A stretch of DNA of 5,210 nucleotides from contig CAYNPH010000092.1 of assembly GCA_964399035.1 (NCBI GenBank), forward strand, positions 1 through 5,210, in the 5' to 3' direction. The notes beneath the pieces were generated by a model. It was given only the letters and a program-made list of their open reading frames with translations. It did not search any database and was not told where the DNA came from. Positions 1-4,784 of the stretch are shown here, one piece after another. Both the position numbers and the translations under genes were made by a program. The stretch comes from WAOL01 sp964399035. Its GTDB lineage: Archaea > Thermoproteota > Thermoprotei_A > Sulfolobales > NBVN01. Position 1 is the stretch's first letter. Each line of letters begins with the position of its first letter.

Positions 1-284
1 AGGAGTATCGTGTCTCCGTCGCTTAGCTTCACCCTGCCCTTGTTCAGCACTTGCTTCCCGTTCACGTAGACCCATATCATGGGTAAGGCGTTCTCAGCTG
101 CCTTAAGTTCTGGTCTTAACTCGCGTAGCTTCCTTAGGGCGTCCTCAACGCTGGGCGCCTCGCCGGGTGAGGGTTCAGGTACCTCGAGCACGTCCTCAAA
201 GGTCTTGAGGTACCCGTAGAGGGAGCCGAAGTACCTTACCTTAACCTTAATCGCTCGTGTTTCCTCAATTACCTCCCCCTTCAT
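1..284 (-). CDS. MoaD/ThiS-family ubiquitin-like sulfur carrier (3' end cut by window edge)
   Basis: The 94 visible residues read as a beta-grasp sulfur carrier. A strand with VRYFGSL at residues 16-22 is followed by a central helix with VEDALRKLRELRPEL (46-60), the strand WVYVNGKQV (71-79) and the hallmark turn LSDGDTILL near the cut. These are the landmarks of MoaD/ThiS/CysO proteins. In that family a C-terminal Gly-Gly is adenylated by an E1-like enzyme and converted to a thiocarboxylate that donates sulfur. The tail, where Gly-Gly should be, lies beyond the left edge, so activity cannot be judged. The ATG at 284 is the only ATG/GTG in frame near the family start (a TTG lies at 308). It gives an 11-residue charged lead-in before the first strand and overlaps the end of the cysteine synthase gene by 20 nt, so the two are almost certainly cotranscribed. 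It could serve cysteine synthesis, molybdopterin or tRNA thiolation; context favours cysteine (inference). Confidence 0.85.
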   Translation of the reverse strand, partial: MKGEVIEETRAIKVKVRYFGSLYGYLKTFEDVLEVPEPSPGEAPSVEDALRKLRELRPELKAAENALPMIWVYVNGKQVLNKGRVKLSDGDTIL

Positions 285-1272
285 CCTCGCGGCACACCCC
301 TGAAGCAAGAATATCTGCATACTTTCTGAGGAGGTCGGGCCTGTGCCTTAACCAAGCGTCGAATATCTCCACGTACTTCATGCCGTCGTCCGGGAATATT
401 AACGCGTATGTCCCCGCCCCCAGCTCCTTCCTAACCACCTCGTAGGCGGCGACGACGGCCCCCGACGATAGCCCAACGAATAAGCCGTTAGTTCTGGCCA
501 CGAGAACCGCGCCAGCGACCGCATCCTCCGTGCCCACCTCAACTACCCTGTCGGGCCTTATCAAACTGACCCACTTAGGCCTCGTCGATAATGGCCTTAG
601 CCCGGGTATGGATTCCCTCTCCTTAGGCACTACCGCTACGAAGGCCGGCGCGTCCACGCCGTACCTGTCCCTAAAGTACTTCGCTATCGCTGCCGAGTGC
701 CCTGAAGTCCCCACCCCCGCTATGATTGCCTTCGGCGGCGACTTACCCATCACCCTCAACTGCTCGTCTAACTCCCTAGCAGTGTGGTTTAGGTGAGCTA
801 GGAAGTTGTTATCGTTAACGTACTGGTTGAGGTTCACGGCACCGTCACGCCTCGCTTCCTCCCTAACCTTGCCCACCATCTCCTCACTGATGCACTCGTA
901 CTCCGTCCTGACGACCTCCGCGCCAAGCACTTTAAGGATCACTTCCGTGGCGCGGGGCGCGTGCTTGGGTAGGTACGCCCTGAACTTAAGGCCTAGCACG
1001 TTCGCTAGGGACGCCATAGCTATCCCTACGTTCCCTGACGTTGCTTCGTAGAACGCTCCTCCTTCCTTGAGCACGCCCTTCCTTAACGCGTCCTCTATCA
1101 TGAACCATACCGGCCTATCCTTCGTTGACTTGCTGAATGGGTTGTAGAACTCCAGCTTCGCCCACGCCTCGGTCCCGTCCCTGGATATCCACCTTAACTT
1201 AATCAGTGGTGTGGGCCACATCCCGGTCATTAGGGTTACGGGGTCCTCGAACACGTGTAGGGCTTCAGCCAC
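265..1272 (-). CDS. cysM: CysM-like PLP-dependent cysteine synthase (probable O-phosphoserine sulfhydrylase)
   Basis: This 335-residue fold-type II PLP enzyme replaces the beta-substituent of an activated serine with sulfur to make L-cysteine in the cytoplasm. The PLP lysine is Lys51 in STKDR (49-53). The substrate-carboxylate loop is TSGN (78-81). The PLP-phosphate loop is GVGTSGH (186-192). A late SSGA lies at 269-272 and PDDGMKY at 294-300. IPGLR (222-226) places an arginine where O-phosphoserine-specific enzymes (Mycobacterium CysM, Aeropyrum OPSS) carry their phosphate-binding arginine, so phosphoserine is the favoured substrate (inference from memory of those families). Its length is close to Mycobacterium CysM and it lacks the long N-terminal extension of the Aeropyrum enzyme. 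The start is GTG at 1272, preceded almost directly by AGGAGGA; another GTG at residue 7 is too far from that site. The gene overlaps the sulfur-carrier gene, which suggests that carrier is the sulfur donor. Cystathionine beta-synthase-type or OAS-using activity is the alternative. Confidence 0.88.
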   Translation of the reverse strand: MAEALHVFEDPVTLMTGMWPTPLIKLRWISRDGTEAWAKLEFYNPFSKSTKDRPVWFMIEDALRKGVLKEGGAFYEATSGNVGIAMASLANVLGLKFRAYLPKHAPRATEVILKVLGAEVVRTEYECISEEMVGKVREEARRDGAVNLNQYVNDNNFLAHLNHTARELDEQLRVMGKSPPKAIIAGVGTSGHSAAIAKYFRDRYGVDAPAFVAVVPKERESIPGLRPLSTRPKWVSLIRPDRVVEVGTEDAVAGAVLVARTNGLFVGLSSGAVVAAYEVVRKELGAGTYALIFPDDGMKYVEIFDAWLRHRPDLLRKYADILASGVCREDEGGGN

Positions 1273-1279
1273 TCCTCCT
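1273..1279 (-). promoter_or_regulatory. Shine-Dalgarno for cysM
   Basis: On the minus strand AGGAGGA directly abuts the GTG start at 1272. Spacing is very short, about 1 nt after the AGGAGG core, but no other in-frame start lies at a better distance. This supports GTG 1272 as the start, unless the transcript is leaderless. Confidence 0.5.
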
Positions 1280-1296
1280 ACCCCGTAATAACTCAG

Positions 1297-1310
1297 TTAT
1301 AACCTAAAAA
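1297..1310 (-). promoter_or_regulatory. TATA-box region for the cysM-sulfur carrier operon
   Basis: The minus strand reads TTTTTAGGTTATAA. Two overlapping TATA-like elements are possible. TTATAA (1297-1302) is centred about 27 nt before the GTG and would give a leaderless transcript. TTTTTAGG further upstream would give a leader of about 10 nt that includes the Shine-Dalgarno. The sequence does not decide between them. Confidence 0.5.
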
Positions 1311-1332
1311 GCATCCCCCAACACACGCAACG

Positions 1333-1338
1333 ATATTA
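1333..1338 (+). promoter_or_regulatory. TATA-like box for the SagB-type flavoprotein gene
   Basis: ATATTA is centred about 26 nt upstream of the GTG at 1362, the distance expected for a leaderless archaeal transcript. No convincing Shine-Dalgarno precedes that GTG, which fits leaderless initiation. The element is short, so it may be chance. Confidence 0.4.
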
Positions 1339-1361
1339 GCGCTGAAGAACCAGAGTAAACG

Positions 1362-2069
1362 GTGTTGAAGGTCTTGGGCTTCGGTTTAGGCATGGCCCCC
1401 AAGCAAACCCCCCTACCGCCCCCTAAGCCTGTAACGGGGGTGGTTGTCGAGGAGGCCATGCTTGCTAGGAGGAGCATCCGCGAGTACCTAGACAAGCCGT
1501 TAACCCTGAACCAGCTCTCACTCCTCCTGTGGTCGGCTCAAGGCATAACGGAGCTAAGGTACGGGTTAAGGGCCGCGCCAAGCGCAGGCGCCACCTACCC
1601 CATAGAGCTGTACGTGGTTGTGGGCGAGGACGGCGTGGAGGGACTCAGGAAGGGCGTGTATAAGTACGTACCTCAAAACCACTCACTAGTACTACACAAG
1701 CCGGAGGACGTGAGGGAGGAGCTCGCTGAGGCAGCCCTCAAGCAACCATGGGTTAGGGAGGCACCGGTAACCCTAGTCTTCTGCGCCGTGTTCGCAAGAA
1801 CCACCGTCAGGTATGGGAGGAGGGGATTCAGGTACGTGTTCATGGATATAGGGCACGCCGCACAGAACGTCTACTTAATGGCTACGGCCCTCGGCCTAGG
1901 CACGGTGGGTGTGGGGGCGTTCAACGACGAGGAAGTCACAGCAACCCTCGGCCTGAAGGGTGAGGAAGTACCAACTTACCTCATGCCCGTTGGAGTGCCC
2001 TCAAGCAGCGCCCCCAGGTCAAGCACGTTCGAGGAACTTGAGAAGTACTTCAGGAGTAAGCATGGGTGA
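1362..2069 (+). CDS. SagB/ThcOx-type nitroreductase-fold flavoprotein
   Basis: This 235-residue protein belongs to the nitroreductase superfamily, FMN-dependent dimeric oxidoreductases, in the SagB/ThcOx dehydrogenase branch. Landmarks in order are: a Pro-rich lead-in PLPPPKP (17-23); RRSIREY (36-42), the N-terminal FMN-phosphate contact; LLLWSAQGIT (54-63); PSAGATYPIELYVVV (73-87), typical of this branch; GVYKYVPQNHSL (98-109); DIGHAAQNVYL (162-172); GLGTVGVGAF (178-187); and LMPVGVP (207-213). The fold predicts FMN-linked oxidation or reduction of a small molecule or heterocycle. No YcaO cyclase or precursor peptide lies alongside, so a peptide-tailoring role has no support here, and the substrate is unknown. 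GTG 1362 is the earliest start because an in-frame TAA lies at 1356. ATG 1392 is the alternative and removes a hydrophobic ten-residue stretch. No membrane segment is evident. The gene is divergent from the cysteine synthase operon and convergent with the methionyl-tRNA synthetase gene. Confidence 0.85.
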   Translation: MLKVLGFGLGMAPKQTPLPPPKPVTGVVVEEAMLARRSIREYLDKPLTLNQLSLLLWSAQGITELRYGLRAAPSAGATYPIELYVVVGEDGVEGLRKGVYKYVPQNHSLVLHKPEDVREELAEAALKQPWVREAPVTLVFCAVFARTTVRYGRRGFRYVFMDIGHAAQNVYLMATALGLGTVGVGAFNDEEVTATLGLKGEEVPTYLMPVGVPSSSAPRSSTFEELEKYFRSKHG

Positions 2070-2079
2070 GGTTCAGGGT

Positions 2080-2094
2080 CTTTAAACTTAAAAG
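2080..2094. terminator. Possible bidirectional terminator between convergent genes
   Basis: The 40 bp gap between the convergent stop codons holds CTTTAAACTTAAAAG, an imperfect AT-rich dyad. It presents a short pyrimidine/T tract to transcripts from either side. Archaeal termination depends mainly on T-tracts, so the position is right, but the tract is short and the evidence weak. Confidence 0.25.
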
Positions 2095-2109
2095 CTTCCC
2101 TACCGCGCG

Positions 2110-3606
2110 TCAACCCTTAACCTTCCTGAACAGTATCGGCGCTTCACTCACCACGTACTCTCCCTGCCTCCCCGCATCGAACGGGTTGCGGATCTCGAAA
2201 CCAAACGCCTTAGCGGTCCTCTCGGCCGCCATGGGTATGACGGGTGAGAGGAGGTTCGCCGCGACCCTCACTACCTCAAGTAACGTGTAGAGCTCCTTGC
2301 TAGGGTCGCTGAGTTCCCACGGCCTTGTCTTGTTCACGTAGGCGTTGCCCTCCCTCAGCAGGTTCATCACCGCCCCCAGAGCCTCCGGCGGGTTGAAGGA
2401 CTCCATGGCGTCAGCGAATCTCTCGAGTGTTTCGTTCATGAGGTTCTCCAGCCCCTCATCAACGCTCGTTTCCCGCACCCTACCGCCTAACTTCTTCTTG
2501 GTCAGCACCCCGACCCTCCTCACGAAGTTTCCTAGGGTGTCGGCTAGCTCGCTGTTGTATATCGTGTCGAAGAGCTCCGTGGTTACGTCGACGTCCTTAG
2601 CCATGTTGAATATCCTCATGAGTATGTACCTGAAGCCATCTGAGTCCTGGTACCTGCTTATTAGGTCCTCTATAGCCACCACGTTGCCCGCGCTCTTCCC
2701 TATCTTCAACCCCTTATTTATGAGGAACGCGTGCACGAGCACCTTCCTAGGCGGGTCGATGCCTAACGCCTTAAGCATGGCGAACCATATGGCGGTGTGG
2801 AACCACAGTATGTCCTTACCTATCACGTGGTGGACTACGGGCCAGTACCTCCTGAACCTAACCTCGTCGTCCGGGAACCCTATACCTGTTAAGTAATTTA
2901 ATAGAGCATCAAACCAAACGTAAACCGTGTAGTCCGGGTCGAAGGGTACCTCAATGCCCCACCAGACCCTGCTCTTGGGGCGAGCAACCGAGACGTCCCT
3001 TAAGCCCTCACCCCTTATCTTGCTTAGAACCTCCACCGCGTACGACTTGGGGTACACTACGTCGCCGCTGAGCACCTCGACCAAGTAATCCTTGAACTCG
3101 CTTAGCTTGAAGTAGTACGTGTCCTCCTCCAACCACTCGAGGGGCTTCTTATGTATCGGGCAGTACGGCTTCCCATCGATAACCTCGTACTCACTCGTGG
3201 CGTAGAACCTCTCGCAACTAACGCAGTACCAGCCGGAGTACCTGGCCTTGTATATTAGGCCGTCCTTATACATCCTCTCCATAGCTTCCTTGACTACCCT
3301 CTCGTGGTCGGGATCCGTGGTCCTTATGAACCTGTCGTAGGATATGTTCAGCATCCTCCAGTAATCCTTAAACATCGACGACATCTCATCAACCAACTCC
3401 TTAGGGTGCTTCCCGAGCTTCTCCGCCGTACGCTGTAGCTTAAGGCCGTGCTCGTCCGTCCCGGTTAAGTAGAACACGTCGTGACCCAGCAACCTATGGT
3501 ACCTCGCCAGCATGTCCGCGAATACTGTCGTGTAGGCATGCCCTATGTGCGGCACGGCGTTCGGGTAGTATATCGGGGTCGTTATGTAGAACGCCTCCCT
3601 CGACAG
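2110..3606 (-). CDS. metG: Methionyl-tRNA synthetase, single-zinc bacterial-like type, non-canonical start
   Basis: This class I synthetase charges tRNA-Met with methionine. Numbering is from CTG 3606 (498 residues). The N-terminus LSREAFYITTPIYYPN forms the first Rossmann strand. HIGH lies at 20-23 and GTDEHG at 49-54. One zinc knuckle has Cys128 and Cys131 paired with Cys149 and His152 (CxxC...CxxH, as in Thermus-type enzymes; many archaeal enzymes have two Cys4 knuckles). YVWFDALLNYL and HVIGKDILWFH are typical of the catalytic core. The KMSKS loop is KIGKS (301-305). An alpha-helical anticodon domain follows, and the chain ends without an EMAPII/Trbp111-type tRNA-binding domain. The frame is open only from 3609 (in-frame TGA at 3610-3612) and has no ATG, GTG or TTG before 3555. 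Starting at GTG 3555 would remove the essential first strand. CTG 3606, 6 nt after a Shine-Dalgarno, is the best in-frame start. The alternative is ATG 3613 followed by a one-base frameshift or sequence error. Confidence 0.9.
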   Translation of the reverse strand: MSREAFYITTPIYYPNAVPHIGHAYTTVFADMLARYHRLLGHDVFYLTGTDEHGLKLQRTAEKLGKHPKELVDEMSSMFKDYWRMLNISYDRFIRTTDPDHERVVKEAMERMYKDGLIYKARYSGWYCVSCERFYATSEYEVIDGKPYCPIHKKPLEWLEEDTYYFKLSEFKDYLVEVLSGDVVYPKSYAVEVLSKIRGEGLRDVSVARPKSRVWWGIEVPFDPDYTVYVWFDALLNYLTGIGFPDDEVRFRRYWPVVHHVIGKDILWFHTAIWFAMLKALGIDPPRKVLVHAFLINKGLKIGKSAGNVVAIEDLISRYQDSDGFRYILMRIFNMAKDVDVTTELFDTIYNSELADTLGNFVRRVGVLTKKKLGGRVRETSVDEGLENLMNETLERFADAMESFNPPEALGAVMNLLREGNAYVNKTRPWELSDPSKELYTLLEVVRVAANLLSPVIPMAAERTAKAFGFEIRNPFDAGRQGEYVVSEAPILFRKVKG

Positions 3607-3612
3607 CCTTCA

Positions 3613-3622
3613 TCACCCCTCA
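3613..3622 (-). promoter_or_regulatory. Shine-Dalgarno that decides the metG start
   Basis: The minus strand reads TGAGGGGTGA, a good match to the archaeal anti-SD complement (GGAGGTGA-like). The GGGGTGA core ends 6 nt before in-frame CTG 3606, an ideal spacing. It overlaps ATG 3613, which is out of frame with the synthetase. Confidence 0.6.
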
Positions 3623-3650
3623 CGAATTACTAATTAATCTTAAGGAACAC

Positions 3651-3660
3651 CTATTTAAAG
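3651..3660 (-). promoter_or_regulatory. TATA box for metG
   Basis: The minus strand reads CTTTAAATAG, close to a classic archaeal TATA box. Its centre is about 40-50 nt upstream of the candidate starts, which predicts transcription starting near 3630 and a leader of roughly 20 nt that holds the Shine-Dalgarno. Confidence 0.6.
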
Positions 3661-3800
3661 TCAAACGAACCGCTCAACCCTTAAGCACGCTTCCCTGCAT
3701 AACCTTCTTCAATTAAAGCTGAGCGCTTACCTTACGTACTTCTCTCATCATGAGTTTGGTTAGCATTACTAAGCTTACTATATTAATTATATTACTGATA

Positions 3801-3829
3801 AGTTAAGATAATATACAAATTTAGTTAAG
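3801..3829 (+). repeat. Direct repeat AGTTAAG upstream of the peroxiredoxin TATA box
   Basis: AGTTAAG occurs at 3801-3807 and again at 3823-3829, 22 bp apart from start to start, about two helical turns. The second copy abuts the TATA box, in the B-recognition element position. It may bind a regulator, or may be a coincidence in AT-rich DNA. Confidence 0.3.
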
Positions 3830-3836
3830 TTTATAA
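3830..3836 (+). promoter_or_regulatory. TATA box of the peroxiredoxin gene
   Basis: TTTATAA closely fits the archaeal consensus and predicts transcription starting around 3856-3860. That leaves a short leader of about 15-19 nt carrying the Shine-Dalgarno. Confidence 0.7.
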
Positions 3837-3840
3837 GCGT

Positions 3841-3858
3841 CTAAAACTAATAGTTTAG
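3841..3858. promoter_or_regulatory. Palindromic operator candidate at the peroxiredoxin transcription start
   Basis: CTAAAACTAATAGTTTAG is a near-perfect inverted repeat (CTAAAACTA / TAGTTTAG, one extra A in the left arm). It lies between the TATA box and the expected transcription start, where a bound repressor would block polymerase recruitment or escape. The structure is seen directly; the operator role is inferred. Confidence 0.4.
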
Positions 3859-3859
3859 T

Positions 3860-3865
3860 GGAGGG
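3860..3865 (+). promoter_or_regulatory. Shine-Dalgarno of the peroxiredoxin gene
   Basis: GGAGGG lies about 9 nt before ATG 3875 and fixes that ATG as the start. The spacing is slightly long but acceptable. Confidence 0.65.
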
Positions 3866-3874
3866 ATCAAGGAA

Positions 3875-4579
3875 ATGCCAGGTCAGATCCCATTAATAGG
3901 TGAGAAATTCCCTGAAATGAAGGTCATGACCACGCACGGCCCGAAGAAGCTCCCCGACGACTACGCTGGCAAGTGGTTCGTGCTCTTCAGCCACCCAGCC
4001 GACTTCACCCCGGTCTGCACCACCGAGTTCGTCGCGTTCGCCAAGCGCTACGATGACTTCAAGGCGTTGGGCGCTGAGCTCATAGGGTTAAGCGTGGACA
4101 GCACCTTCAGCCACATAAAGTGGATCGAGTGGATCAAGGAGAAGCTAGGGGTTGAGGTACCCTTCCCCATAATAGCGGACCCGCAGGGCAACGTAGCCAG
4201 GAAGCTAGGAATGCTTCACGCGGAGTCAGCGACCCACACCGTAAGGGCGGTCTTCATCGTGGACGACAAGGGCGTCATAAGAACCATACTGTACTACCCG
4301 CTAAACGTCGGGAGGCTAGTGGACGAGATACTGAGGGTAGTTAAAGCACTCCAGATCAACGACAAGTACGGCAGGGCAACACCAGCCAACTGGCCGAACA
4401 ACGAGCTAATAGGTAAGGCAGTCATAGTGCCGCCGGCAACCACGGTGCAGGAGGCAAGCGAAAGACTAAGCAAGTACAAGTGCTTCGACTGGTGGTTCTG
4501 CTACGAAGACATAGTAAGCGACGAAGAAGTGCAGAAAGTAAGAAAATACCTTGAGAGGGCAGCAACACCAACTAAGTAA
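3875..4579 (+). CDS. Peroxiredoxin (Prx6-like archaeal thiol peroxidase)
   Basis: This 234-residue cytosolic enzyme reduces hydrogen peroxide and alkyl hydroperoxides using thiols. The thioredoxin fold carries the active-site motif PADFTPVCTTE (41-51) with peroxidatic Cys48 and Thr45. The conserved arginine is Arg124 in HTVRAVFIVD (121-130). ADPQGNVARKLGML (101-114) is typical of the family. The long C-terminal arm of Prx6-like archaeal enzymes is present, with TPANWPNNELIGKAVIVPP (169-187) and CFDWWFCYED (203-212). Cys209 matches the resolving cysteine of the Aeropyrum pernix enzyme, and Cys203 the third cysteine, so a 2-Cys mechanism in a ring-shaped multimer is expected (family knowledge). 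Length is normal for the group and no residue is missing. The gene has its own TATA box and Shine-Dalgarno, with a palindrome at the transcription start that hints at repression. Early codons mostly end in C or G, consistent with high expression. Confidence 0.95.
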   Translation: MPGQIPLIGEKFPEMKVMTTHGPKKLPDDYAGKWFVLFSHPADFTPVCTTEFVAFAKRYDDFKALGAELIGLSVDSTFSHIKWIEWIKEKLGVEVPFPIIADPQGNVARKLGMLHAESATHTVRAVFIVDDKGVIRTILYYPLNVGRLVDEILRVVKALQINDKYGRATPANWPNNELIGKAVIVPPATTVQEASERLSKYKCFDWWFCYEDIVSDEEVQKVRKYLERAATPTK

Positions 4580-4625
4580 GTCAGAAGCCCGGGTTAGCTA
4601 GAATTAAGCCTAGGCGCTAAGGCAC

Positions 4626-4634
4626 TTTTTCCTT
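4626..4634 (+). terminator. T-tract terminator after the peroxiredoxin gene
   Basis: TTTTTCCTT lies about 47 nt downstream of the stop codon, in a pyrimidine-rich stretch. Archaeal RNA polymerase terminates at such tracts without a hairpin. It is a moderate match with only five consecutive T. Confidence 0.45.
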
Positions 4635-4733
4635 GTCCTTAATACGCACGGTAACATGTTTAGGGATGTGAACGCGTTTTCAGCACTTAAATAAACATTG
4701 TACCTTAGCAAGCATGGGATATAGTGGAAACTA

Positions 4734-4744
4734 TTATATATTAA
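4734..4744 (+). promoter_or_regulatory. TATA box of the RadA/KaiC-like ATPase gene
   Basis: TTATATATTAA is centred near 4739, predicting transcription from about 4763 and a leader of about 20 nt before ATG 4785. A small inverted repeat, ATAGT-GGAA-ACTAT (4721-4734), directly precedes and touches it, and could be a regulator site. Confidence 0.5.
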
Positions 4745-4784
4745 CTTAGCTCTTGTGTAATGGGGGATCCTCATAGTAGAGGAA

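Larger units (their letters stand above)
3625..3874. other. AT-rich divergent intergenic region between metG and the peroxiredoxin gene
   Basis: This 250 bp stretch holds the metG promoter on its left and the peroxiredoxin promoter on its right. The middle (about 3661-3780) shows no coding potential beyond a 19-codon hydrophobic open frame at 3750-3806, which I do not accept as a gene. I see no tRNA or convincing box C/D RNA in it. Confidence 0.6.

Noticed and set aside
1304..1495. 63-codon minus-strand open frame across the cysM-sagB promoter region
   Set aside because: It is antisense to the conserved start of the flavoprotein gene, spans the divergent promoters and shows no family features.
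2345..2896. 183-codon open frame on the plus strand
   Set aside because: It lies wholly antisense to the clearly coding MetRS gene. Its Ser/Leu-rich, low-complexity composition is typical of a shadow frame, and it has no recognisable domain.
2110..3555. GTG at 3555 as the MetRS start
   Set aside because: It would delete the FYITTPIYYPN strand that all class I MetRS enzymes need just before HIGH, while the same frame encodes that strand intact upstream.
3719..3727. Small hairpin AGC-TGA-GCGCTT in the divergent intergenic region
   Set aside because: The stem is only 4 bp with no T-tract or neighbouring gene end, so no terminator or riboswitch role can be supported.
3661..3760. Possible box C/D guide RNA on the minus strand, starting from an ATGATGA C-box match
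   Set aside because: No CTGA D or D' box or C' box follows at the proper spacing, so the single match is likely chance.
3750..3806. 19-codon plus-strand open frame encoding a hydrophobic peptide
   Set aside because: Its Ile/Leu-rich translation follows from the AT-rich sequence, there is no Shine-Dalgarno, and it overlaps the upstream promoter region of the peroxiredoxin gene.
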